Positions 1 to 6,555 of a DNA stretch of 32,719 nt are shown piece after piece. Both the position numbers and the translations under genes were made by a program. The first letter of the stretch is position 1; each line of letters starts with the position of its first letter. The stretch is from an uncultured Prevotellaceae bacterium (lineage in GTDB: Bacteria > Bacteroidota > Bacteroidia > Bacteroidales > Bacteroidaceae): contig CACXTX010000023.1 of assembly GCA_902770635.1 (NCBI GenBank), forward strand, positions 1 through 32,719, given 5' to 3'. Under the pieces are notes generated by a model. It saw only the letters and a program-made list of their open reading frames with translations, was not told the DNA's origin and did not search any database.

Positions 1-90
1 GACTTTCAAAGAACTCTTTCTTTTTTGTTATTGCTAACAGGTCTCCCTGAAAGCGGATGCAAAGGTACGACTATTTTTCGAACTACCAAA
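1..90 (-). promoter_or_regulatory. Promoter and leader, probably of an rRNA operon leaving the window
   Basis: Read on the minus strand there is a TTTG at 87-90, 19 bases, then TACCTTTG at 60-67, which is the Bacteroidota housekeeping promoter. The transcript would run leftward through about 56 bases and out of the window. Near its end (5-20) it contains GAGTTCTTTGAAA, which resembles the boxA antitermination element of Bacteroidota rRNA leaders. The promoter with an upstream A/T-rich tract and no ORF behind it suits a stable-RNA operon. The 16S gene itself is not in the window, so the identity is inferred. Confidence 0.5.
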
Positions 91-298
91 ACTTTTCCAG
101 GATTTTTTTTAGTTTTTAAGAAAAATATTTTTTTGCCTTGATAAATATCAATATTAAAACCCTTTATACCTTATTATATATAATGCGCGTAAGACTATGC
201 AAACAGAATCGGCAAGAAGCCAAAACTACTTGAATAGGACAGAAACAAGGACAATGGTTAGAAAAAACGAAGCCAAGCATAAAAAAGATACATAAAAG
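91..298. other. Gene-free A/T-rich spacer
   Basis: This stretch separates the leftward stable-RNA promoter from the argR promoter. It is rich in A and T runs, especially 100-190, and holds no ORF of convincing length. I see no strong hairpin or repeat in it. The A/T tract next to position 90 may act as an upstream promoter element for the leftward promoter. Confidence 0.4.
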
Positions 299-330
299 TT
301 TGGCTATATGCAGTTTTTTGTATAATTTTG
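299..330 (+). promoter_or_regulatory. argR operon promoter
   Basis: TTTG at 299-302, 20 bases, then TAATTTTG at 323-330 match the Bacteroidota -33/-7 consensus. Transcription would start near 334, giving a short 5' leader of about 25 bases before the argR ATG at 359. I see no clear ArgR operator at the promoter itself. Confidence 0.75.
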
Positions 331-358
331 CGCCCAAATTTGAATAAATATACCAACA

Positions 359-835
359 ATGAAAGTTAAGAATGACCGACTTGAAGCACTTCGGATGATT
401 ATTTCCAGTCAGGAACTAGGTAGTCAAGACGAATTGTTGAATGCCTTGAAAAAGGAAGGTTTCCAATTGACTCAAGCCACGCTGAGTCGCGACTTGAAGC
501 AATTAAAAGTAGCCAAAGCCGCTTCCATGCGAGGCAATTATGTATATGTATTACCCAACGACACCATGTACAAGCGGATCTCGACACCTCACACGGTGAA
601 GGAGATGTTGCAAGTACCCGGCTTTCTGAGTATCAATTTCTCAGGCAACATCGGAGTCATCAAAACGCGTCCTGGATATGCCAGTTCGATAGCTTACAAC
701 ATAGACAACAATCACATCAACGAGATATTGGGAACCATCGCTGGTGATGACACCATCTTCATTGTCATCAAGCAAGGTGTGTCGAAAGACGAGGTCATTG
801 AGGCATTGAGTGAGGTGGTACCGAACATGAGGTAA
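359..835 (+). CDS. argR: Arginine repressor ArgR
   Basis: 158 residues, the usual ArgR length. The N-terminal half is a winged helix-turn-helix with the family signature TQATLSRDLKQL (about residues 38-49). The C-terminal half is the hexamerisation and arginine-binding domain with GTIAGDDTIFIVIK near residues 125-138; the paired aspartates are those that bind arginine in E. coli ArgR. It is first in an operon with a GNAT acyltransferase, argG and argC, 32 bases ahead of the next gene, so it likely controls its own operon. In this family arginine-bound hexamers bind ARG boxes to repress biosynthesis. The ATG lies just behind a good promoter, which fixes the start. Confidence 0.95.
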   Translation: MKVKNDRLEALRMIISSQELGSQDELLNALKKEGFQLTQATLSRDLKQLKVAKAASMRGNYVYVLPNDTMYKRISTPHTVKEMLQVPGFLSINFSGNIGVIKTRPGYASSIAYNIDNNHINEILGTIAGDDTIFIVIKQGVSKDEVIEALSEVVPNMR

Positions 836-867
836 CTCATAATTTATAATGCATAATGCATAATTAA

Positions 868-1467
868 ATGGAAAAAGAAGAAATAAAAGTATTTGTGGCA
901 GGGCCGGAACATGAGGAATATGTGGATACTATTCTCCAGACCATTGCCGATGCAGCCAAAGTGCGTGGAACAGGTATTGCCAAGCGTACCCACGAGTATC
1001 TCGCTACAAAGATGAAAGAGGCCAAAGCCGTAATAGCCCTCTCAGGCGACCGCTTTGCAGGTTTTAGCTACATTGAGACATGGGGCAACAAACAGTATGT
1101 AACCACCTCTGGTTTGATTGTGCACCCAGACTTCCGTGGTTTGGGTGTGGCCAAAAAGATTAAGGATATGACCTTTTCACTGGCCCGTACCCGTTGGCCT
1201 CATGCTAAGATCTTCTCGCTGACCAGTGGTGCCGCTGTAATGAAGATGAACACCGAACTGGGCTATCAACCCGTGACCTTTGCCGACCTGACGGACGACG
1301 AGGCTTTTTGGCGAGGATGCGAAGAATGTGTGAATGTAGACGTGCTTCATCGCACTGGACGAAAATACTGCATCTGCACAGCTATGCTCTACGATCCAGA
1401 AGAACATCTGCCTGCCAAGATTCCAGAGGAAGTGATAGAGCGCATCAAGGCATTGGATGAACAATGA
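868..1467 (+). CDS. GNAT acyltransferase of the arginine cluster (candidate N-acyl-glutamate synthase)
   Basis: 199 residues with a GNAT fold: the acyl-CoA motif A is visible as GLIVHPDFRGLGVAKKIKD (about residues 82-100), including the RGLGVA pyrophosphate loop. It lies between argR and argG. No classical ArgA (amino-acid kinase plus GNAT) or ArgJ is seen in the window, so this protein is the obvious candidate for the first step of the pathway, acylation of glutamate. Bacteroides fragilis is known to use N-succinylated rather than N-acetylated intermediates (its ArgF' is a succinylornithine transcarbamylase), so the donor could be succinyl-CoA. From memory, fitness work in Bacteroides thetaiotaomicron pointed to a similar GNAT protein for this step. 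Fold is certain; substrate is inferred. Confidence 0.8.
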   Translation: MEKEEIKVFVAGPEHEEYVDTILQTIADAAKVRGTGIAKRTHEYLATKMKEAKAVIALSGDRFAGFSYIETWGNKQYVTTSGLIVHPDFRGLGVAKKIKDMTFSLARTRWPHAKIFSLTSGAAVMKMNTELGYQPVTFADLTDDEAFWRGCEECVNVDVLHRTGRKYCICTAMLYDPEEHLPAKIPEEVIERIKALDEQ

Positions 1468-1508
1468 AAAGTGAAAAGAGAAAAATGAAAAATAAATAAA
1501 GAAAAAAT

Positions 1509-2711
1509 ATGGCTAACAAGAAAGTTGTAGTAGCATTTAGTGGTGGACTCGACACCAGCTACACCGTGATGAAACTTACCCAAGACGGTTGGGACGTTTA
1601 TGCAGCCTGCGCCAATACTGGCGGATTCAGTGCTGAGCAGTTGAAAACCAATGAAGAGAACGCCTTTAAGTTGGGTGCCAAGGCTTATGTGACACTCGAT
1701 GTGACACAAGAATACTATGAGAAATCTCTCAAGTACATGATTTTCGGTAATGTGTTGCGTAACAACTGTTACCCTATCAGTGTTTCTTCTGAGCGTATCT
1801 TCCAGGCCATCGCCATTGCCCGCTACGCCAAGGAGATTGGTGCCGATGCTATCGCTCACGGCTCAACAGGCGCTGGTAACGACCAGATTCGCTTCGACAT
1901 GACATTCCTCGTGATGGCTCCTGGTGTTGAGATTATCACGCTGACTCGCGATAAGAAACTTACCCGTAAAGAGGAGGTTGACTATCTGAACGAGCACGGG
2001 TTCTTCGCAGACTTCACCAAACTGAAGTATTCATATAACGTAGGCATCTGGGGTACCAGTATCTGTGGCGGTGAACTGCTTGATCCCACCCAAGGACTTC
2101 CTGAAGACGCTTATCTGAAGCACGTCACCAACCCTGAAAAGGAGTCGCTGTTAAAGATCACTTTCGACAAGGGTGAGATAGTAGCCGTTAACGATGAGAA
2201 GTTCGACGATAAGGTTAAGGCCATCCAGAAGATAGAGGAGATTGGTGCTTCTTACGCTATCGGTCGTGATGCCAACGTGGGCGACACCATCATCGGCATC
2301 AAGGGCCGTGTCGGTTTTGAGGCAGCAGCTCCAAAGCTGATTATCGAGGCACACCGTTTGCTGGAGAAGTCAACCCTCTCAAAGTGGCAGCAGTACTGGA
2401 AGGACCAGGTAGCCAACTGGTACGGCATGTTCCTGCACGAGAGCCAATATCTGGAACCAGTGATGCCAGACATTGAGGCCATGCTTACCAGCAGTCAGCG
2501 CAACGTAACAGGCACAGCCATACTGAAGCTTCGTCCTTACGGATTTGAAACTGTTGGTATCGACTCTGCTAACGACCTCACCAAAAGCAAGTTGGGCGAA
2601 TATGGCGAGACACAGACTGGATGGACCGCCGACGAAGCCAAGGGTTTCATCAAGGTCAGCTCTACCCCACTGCGTGTTTACTACGGCATTCACAAAGACG
2701 AGAAAAGGTAA
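1509..2711 (+). CDS. argG: Argininosuccinate synthase
   Basis: 400 residues, full length. The N-type ATP pyrophosphatase loop AFSGGLDTSYTVMKL is at residues 9-23, and the citrulline/aspartate-binding regions follow (for example GSTGAGNDQIRFD near 118-130). It joins citrulline and aspartate with ATP to give argininosuccinate, in the cytoplasm. It follows the GNAT gene by 41 bases that carry the AT-rich GTGAAAAGAGAAAA-type spacer. argC follows after 53 bases that include a small GC-rich hairpin. argH is not present, so argininosuccinate lyase must be elsewhere. Confidence 0.96.
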   Translation: MANKKVVVAFSGGLDTSYTVMKLTQDGWDVYAACANTGGFSAEQLKTNEENAFKLGAKAYVTLDVTQEYYEKSLKYMIFGNVLRNNCYPISVSSERIFQAIAIARYAKEIGADAIAHGSTGAGNDQIRFDMTFLVMAPGVEIITLTRDKKLTRKEEVDYLNEHGFFADFTKLKYSYNVGIWGTSICGGELLDPTQGLPEDAYLKHVTNPEKESLLKITFDKGEIVAVNDEKFDDKVKAIQKIEEIGASYAIGRDANVGDTIIGIKGRVGFEAAAPKLIIEAHRLLEKSTLSKWQQYWKDQVANWYGMFLHESQYLEPVMPDIEAMLTSSQRNVTGTAILKLRPYGFETVGIDSANDLTKSKLGEYGETQTGWTADEAKGFIKVSSTPLRVYYGIHKDEKR

Positions 2712-2726
2712 AAGACCCACCCCCCG

Positions 2727-2748
2727 CCCCTCCCTGTGAGGGATGGGA
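2727..2748. repeat. Small GC-rich palindrome between argG and argC
   Basis: CCCCTCCCT, GTG, AGGGATGGG forms a 9-bp stem with one mismatch and a three-base loop, in otherwise AT-richer intergenic DNA. It resembles the CCCCCTAA/TTAGGGGG elements at 5189-5237 and 5318-5335. It has no T-tract, so it is more likely a dispersed palindromic repeat or an mRNA-stability element than a terminator. Confidence 0.55.
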
Positions 2749-2764
2749 GTAATAACATGAATTT

Positions 2765-3730
2765 ATGATTAAAGTAGGTATATTAGGTGCAGCAGGCTAT
2801 ACAGGCGGAGAATTAATCCGCCTGCTGCTCAACCATCCTGAAGCAGAGATTGTGTTTGCCAACTCAGAGAGCAATGCAGGCAATCTGGTTTCAGACGTAC
2901 ATGAAGGTCTGATAGGCGATACCGATCTTAAGTTTACTGACGAGATGCCTTTTGATCAGGTTGACATCGTGTTCTTCTGCTTCGGCCACGGTAAGAGTGA
3001 GGCTTTCCTAAAGGAGCACACCATCCCAGCAAGCGTCAAGATTATCGACCTTGCACAGGATTTCCGCATTAAGGGTAATCACGACTATGTATACGGTCTT
3101 CCTGAAATCAACAAGGCCGAGATTGTCAAGGCCCAGCATGTGGCCAACCCCGGCTGTTTTGCCACTTGTATTCAGGTAGCATTACTACCTGCCGCCTACC
3201 TCAATCTGCTGAAAGACGACGTAGCCGTCAATGCCATCACGGGCTCGACTGGAGCAGGACAGAAGCCAGGCACCACGACGCACTTCTCTTGGCGTAATAA
3301 CAACCTGAGCATCTACAAGCCATTCCAGCACCAGCATATTGCTGAGATTCGTCAGAGCCTGAAGCAAGTGCAGGGTTATCTCGATGCAGACATCGACTTC
3401 ATTCCCTATCGTGGCGACTTCGCCCGTGGCATTTTCTGCACAGCCGTCATTAAGACACCTGCTCCCATTGAGGATATCATCGAGGCTTACAAGGACTTCT
3501 ACCGCGATGCAGCATTCACCCACTATAGTGACAAACCTATAGATTTGAAACAAGTGGTTAATACCAACAAGGCTTTGGTACATGTCGAGAAATATGACAA
3601 TAAACTTCTCGTCACTTCGGCTATCGACAACCTGCTAAAAGGTGCCGTTGGTCAGGCTGTTCAAAACATGAACTTGCTCTTTGGCATAGACGAAAGCGCA
3701 GGTCTCAAGCTGAAAGCATCTGCATTCTAA
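2765..3730 (+). CDS. argC: N-acyl-gamma-glutamyl-phosphate reductase
   Basis: 321 residues. An NADP-binding Rossmann motif, GILGAAGYTGGELIRLL, starts at residue 5; the catalytic cysteine is Cys131 in ANPGCFAT; the conserved SGxxG-type loop appears as TGSTGAGQKPG. The enzyme reduces the acyl-glutamyl phosphate to the semialdehyde. If this organism follows the B. fragilis route the acyl group is succinyl rather than acetyl. Last gene of the argR operon; it ends 4 bases from the convergent xerD stop with no obvious terminator between them. argB, argD and argF are not in the window. Confidence 0.94.
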   Translation: MIKVGILGAAGYTGGELIRLLLNHPEAEIVFANSESNAGNLVSDVHEGLIGDTDLKFTDEMPFDQVDIVFFCFGHGKSEAFLKEHTIPASVKIIDLAQDFRIKGNHDYVYGLPEINKAEIVKAQHVANPGCFATCIQVALLPAAYLNLLKDDVAVNAITGSTGAGQKPGTTTHFSWRNNNLSIYKPFQHQHIAEIRQSLKQVQGYLDADIDFIPYRGDFARGIFCTAVIKTPAPIEDIIEAYKDFYRDAAFTHYSDKPIDLKQVVNTNKALVHVEKYDNKLLVTSAIDNLLKGAVGQAVQNMNLLFGIDESAGLKLKASAF

Positions 3731-3734
3731 AAAA

Positions 3735-4655
3735 TTATAGAGGATTCCTTCTGTTGCGTGGATGATGCAAGAGGATTTCCTGGCGCAGCGTCGTCATATC
3801 AATGTGGGTATAGATTTCCGTAGTACCGATGGTTTCATGCCCTAACATAGCTTGAATGGCACGCAAGTCAGCCCCACCCTCTAACAAGGCCGTTGCAAAG
3901 GAATGGCGCAGAGTGTGGGGCGAGATGGTTTTCTGGATGCCCGCCTCTTGGGCCTGTTGCTTTATCATGATGAGAATCATAGTACGTGTCAGGTGGGCAC
4001 CCCGACGATTCAGGAACACATAGTCCTCTTGGCCTGGCTTAATCTTCATGAGGTTGCGATCCATAAACCACAGGTCCAGTTGCTGGATAGCCTGAGGTGA
4101 GATAGGCACCAACCGTTCTTTAGAACCTTTACCTAATACGCGCACGTACCTTTCTTTAATAAAGAGGTCGGAAAGTTTCAGGTTGACCAACTCCGAGACA
4201 CGCAGTCCACAGGAGAACAGCACCTCGATGATGGCGTGGTTGCGCTGACCTTCCCACTTGGAATGGTCAATGGAATTCTCCAAGGCATCCACCTCTTCAG
4301 CAGTCAACACCTCAGGCAAATGCTCGCCTAGGACGGGAGATTCCAACAGTTCTGTCGGGTCATCGTCGCGATAGCCGTCGAGTTGAAGAAAACGAAAGAA
4401 AGAGCGTACCCCACTAAGGATGCGACACTGCGAACGAGCGTGGATGCCGATGTCGTGAAGCCCGGCAGCAAAGTGCTGTAGATCCTTCAGTTGCACATCC
4501 AGCACGTGTTTGTTCTCTGCCTCTAAATAGACCAGAAGTTTATCCAAGTCACGCCGATAGGCATCCAGTGTATTGGCCGAATACCCTCGCTGCAACTTCA
4601 AGTAGCGCAGGTAAGCCCGAACAATATTTGTCTGCGAATTCTTGCCAGTTTCCAT
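3735..4655 (-). CDS. xerD: Site-specific tyrosine recombinase XerD
   Basis: 306 residues, typical for XerC/XerD. An N-terminal SAM-like core-binding domain (about 10-95) is followed by the catalytic domain with all active-site residues: Arg152 (CGLRVSEL), Lys176 (GKGSKERLVP), His247 and Arg250 (PHTLRHSF), His273 (LGHETIGTT) and the nucleophile Tyr282 (IYTHI). It resolves chromosome dimers at dif with FtsK. Chromosomal context beside aroQ, with no attachment sites or cargo, argues for the housekeeping recombinase rather than an integrase. It is divergent from aroQ; the two genes share the palindrome CCAAATACATTTGG at 4705-4718. Confidence 0.92.
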   Translation of the reverse strand: METGKNSQTNIVRAYLRYLKLQRGYSANTLDAYRRDLDKLLVYLEAENKHVLDVQLKDLQHFAAGLHDIGIHARSQCRILSGVRSFFRFLQLDGYRDDDPTELLESPVLGEHLPEVLTAEEVDALENSIDHSKWEGQRNHAIIEVLFSCGLRVSELVNLKLSDLFIKERYVRVLGKGSKERLVPISPQAIQQLDLWFMDRNLMKIKPGQEDYVFLNRRGAHLTRTMILIMIKQQAQEAGIQKTISPHTLRHSFATALLEGGADLRAIQAMLGHETIGTTEIYTHIDMTTLRQEILLHHPRNRRNPL

Positions 4656-4704
4656 TTTATTTCATAACTTTGACTTTGTCTATAATACTTTCGCTCAAAA
4701 AAGC

Positions 4705-4745
4705 CCAAATACATTTGGCTATTTATTCGCTTATTCGTATCTTTG
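4705..4745 (+). promoter_or_regulatory. aroQ promoter with a symmetric -33 region
   Basis: TTTG at 4714-4717, 20 bases, TATCTTTG at 4738-4745. The -33 lies in the perfect inverted repeat CCAAATACATTTGG (4705-4718), so a second TTTG faces xerD. No good TAnnTTTG is found on the xerD side; TATTATAG is the nearest match. The palindrome could be a shared operator or simply back-to-back -33 boxes. Confidence 0.7.
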
Positions 4746-4776
4746 CCGCTGCAAATATAATCATTTTATTTGAATT

Positions 4777-5250
4777 ATGAAAATTCTCATTGTCAATGGA
4801 CCCAATCTTAACCTCCTGGGCACTCGTGAGCCAGGCATCTACGGCTCGTCGTCATTCGATCAGTATCTACCCCAGTTGCAGGCACAATATCCTAATGTAA
4901 AGATAGAATACTATCAAAGCAATGTGGAGGGAGAACTGATTAACAAAATGCAGGAGGTTGGCTTCACCTACGACGGAATCGTGCTCAATGCAGGAGCCTA
5001 CACCCACACCTCGATAGCACTGCACGACTGCATTCGTTCGCTGAAAAGTCCTGTCATTGAAGTCCACATTTCTAACGTTCACCAGCGCGAGGAGTTCCGT
5101 CACCATTCAATGATTTCCTCAGCCTGCAAAGGCATTATCTGTGGCTTTGGCCTCGATTCCTATCGCCTCGCCGTTGAAGCACTCTTATGCCCCCTAAGTT
5201 CTTTGCTGTGCAAAGCGGCAAAGCCGAGCGAGGGGGCCACAGGGGTTTGA
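4777..5250 (+). CDS. aroQ: 3-dehydroquinate dehydratase, type II
   Basis: 157 residues. It shows the type II signatures: NGPNLNLLGTREPGIYG (residues 7-23, with the catalytic tyrosine), NAGAYTHTSIALHD, EVHISNVHQREEFR (catalytic His) and GFGLDSYRLAVEAL. It dehydrates 3-dehydroquinate in the shikimate pathway and is normally a dodecamer in the cytoplasm. The domain ends near residue 138; the remaining residues, starting at CPLSSLLCKAAK, are encoded by a GC-rich palindromic element at 5189-5237 that appears to have replaced the original stop codon. The O-methyltransferase follows 25 bases later on the same transcript. Confidence 0.92.
   Translation: MKILIVNGPNLNLLGTREPGIYGSSSFDQYLPQLQAQYPNVKIEYYQSNVEGELINKMQEVGFTYDGIVLNAGAYTHTSIALHDCIRSLKSPVIEVHISNVHQREEFRHHSMISSACKGIICGFGLDSYRLAVEALLCPLSSLLCKAAKPSEGATGV
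5189..5237. repeat. Palindromic repeat inside the 3' end of aroQ
   Basis: The element is bounded by GCCCCCTAAG and AGGGGGC and holds two inner hairpins, CTTTGC/GCAAAG and CGGC/GCCG. It is read in frame and encodes most of the C-terminal tail of AroQ. Its ends match those of the shorter element at 5318-5335. Confidence 0.7.
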
Positions 5251-5275
5251 ACAAGCCCAGCCCCATAATGACATC

Positions 5276-5956
5276 ATGAGTAATTGGAAAAAGAACAGCT
5301 CCTCTTCAGACCCCCAACCCCCTAACTTAGGGGGCTTGGATAGTTATATCCTAACGCATATTGACCCGGAACCCGACTATCTGTATCAGCTCTGGCGTGC
5401 CACCAATATCCACATGCTTCACGGACGCATGGCCTCTGGGCACCTGCAAGGACGACTATTGAAGATGCTGGTGCAGATGATTCGCCCCAAGAACATCCTC
5501 GAGGTAGGCACCTTCAGCGGCTATTCAGCACTATGCATGGCGGAGGGACTGGAAGAAGGGGGCATGGTATATACCTTCGAAATCAATGACGAGCAGGAAG
5601 ATTTCACTCGCCCATGGATAGAGCAGTCGCCCGTAGCCGACAAAATCAGATTTATAATCGGTGATGCCGTCACAGAGGCTCCCAAACTGGGCATCACCTT
5701 CGACATGGCCTTTATCGATGGTGACAAGCGTACATATCAAGAGACCTACGAGATGGCACTCGCCGTGGTGAGAAAAGGCGGATTTATCCTGGCAGACAAT
5801 ACCCTGTGGGATGGACATGTGGTGGACCATAACTACGACCGCGACCCTCAAACTCAAGGCATTAAGACCTTCAACGACTATATCCTGGAAGACACACGTG
5901 TGGAACAAGTTATTTTGCCGCTTCGAGACGGTCTTACGCTGATTCGTAAGGTCTGA
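5276..5956 (+). CDS. Class I SAM-dependent O-methyltransferase
   Basis: 226 residues, of the catechol/caffeoyl-CoA O-methyltransferase family (Pfam Methyltransf_3). The SAM-binding motif I is ILEVGTFSGYSALCMAEGL (about 73-91); the acidic motif AFIDGDKRTY follows near 146-155 and ADNTLWDGHV near 172-181 supplies metal-binding residues. The substrate cannot be told from sequence. Homology to the family appears to begin at LDSYILTHIDPEPDYLYQL (residue 21); the first 20 residues, rich in Ser and Pro, are encoded across the CCCCCTAACTTAGGGGG palindrome at 5318-5335. It sits 25 bases behind aroQ and is probably co-transcribed with it. Confidence 0.88.
   Translation: MSNWKKNSSSSDPQPPNLGGLDSYILTHIDPEPDYLYQLWRATNIHMLHGRMASGHLQGRLLKMLVQMIRPKNILEVGTFSGYSALCMAEGLEEGGMVYTFEINDEQEDFTRPWIEQSPVADKIRFIIGDAVTEAPKLGITFDMAFIDGDKRTYQETYEMALAVVRKGGFILADNTLWDGHVVDHNYDRDPQTQGIKTFNDYILEDTRVEQVILPLRDGLTLIRKV
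5318..5335. repeat. Palindromic repeat inside the 5' end of the O-methyltransferase
   Basis: CCCCCTAA, C, TTAGGGGG is a perfect 8-bp inverted repeat with a one-base centre. It encodes the PPNLGG part of the unusual N-terminal extension. It is a short form of the element at 5189-5237. Confidence 0.7.
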
Positions 5957-6010
5957 TACGGCAAATAGTAGCAAAAATCACTGATTTTTTACACTTTTCC
6001 TCGCAAAATG

Positions 6011-6041
6011 TTGCGTATATCAATAATATTCCTTACTTTTG
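6011..6041 (+). promoter_or_regulatory. Promoter of the Lrp/AsnC gene
   Basis: TTG at 6011-6013, 20 bases, TACTTTTG at 6034-6041. Transcription should start near 6045, which rules out the in-frame ATG at 6039 and makes the ATG at 6087 the start. Confidence 0.7.
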
Positions 6042-6086
6042 CTTACAAATTGTAACGTAACAAACCAAGAATCAGTTATAACAACT

Positions 6087-6551
6087 ATGGAAAAGATTGA
6101 TAATCTCGACAAAAAGATACTCAATATCCTGTCGAAGAACGCCCGTATCCCATTCAAGGATGTGGCTGCAGAATGTAATGTATCACGTGCTGCCATTCAC
6201 CAGCGTGTGCAACACCTTATTGAAGGTGGAGTCATCATGGGTAGCGGTTTCGACGTCAACCCCAAGAGTTTGGGTTACAGCACCTGTACCTATGTGGGCA
6301 TCACCCTGGAACGAGGCTCTATGTACAAAGACGTTGTTGAATGTCTGCGCCATATTCCAGAAATCGTAGAATGCCACTTTACCACAGGTCCCTATACCAT
6401 GTTGGTCAAGCTATATGCCCGCGACAATGAGCAACTGATGCACCTGCTGAACGGTCGCCTGCAAGACATCCCTGGCGTGGTAGCTACCGAAACACTCATC
6501 TCTCTGGAGCAAAGTATCAAGCGCGAGATTCCTGTAACTTTTGACGAATAA
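6087..6551 (+). CDS. Lrp/AsnC family transcriptional regulator
   Basis: 154 residues from the chosen start. The N-terminal helix-turn-helix (about 3-60) is typical: LDKKILNILSKNARIPFKDVA, then CNVSRAAIHQRVQHLIEGGVI. The C-terminal RAM domain (about 70-145) would bind an amino acid and mediate octamer formation. An in-frame ATG at 6039 overlaps the -7 box and is not usable, so the start is 6087. The peptidase fusion begins 4 bases after the stop, so the regulator probably controls this peptide-handling operon in response to an amino acid; the effector is unknown. Confidence 0.9.
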   Translation: MEKIDNLDKKILNILSKNARIPFKDVAAECNVSRAAIHQRVQHLIEGGVIMGSGFDVNPKSLGYSTCTYVGITLERGSMYKDVVECLRHIPEIVECHFTTGPYTMLVKLYARDNEQLMHLLNGRLQDIPGVVATETLISLEQSIKREIPVTFDE

Positions 6552-6555
6552 ACTT

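Noticed and set aside
836-867. ATGCATAATGCAT-like sequence as an ARG box
   Set aside because: The same AT-rich intergenic filler (for example at 13283-13309) occurs between unrelated genes, so it is not specific to arginine control.
3735-4655. xerD as the integrase of a mobile element
   Set aside because: It lies between housekeeping genes with no attachment-site repeat or cargo and has typical XerD length and motifs.
6039-6086. Upstream in-frame ATG for the Lrp/AsnC gene
   Set aside because: It overlaps the TACTTTTG box and lies before the expected transcription start; the added residues do not look like the family.
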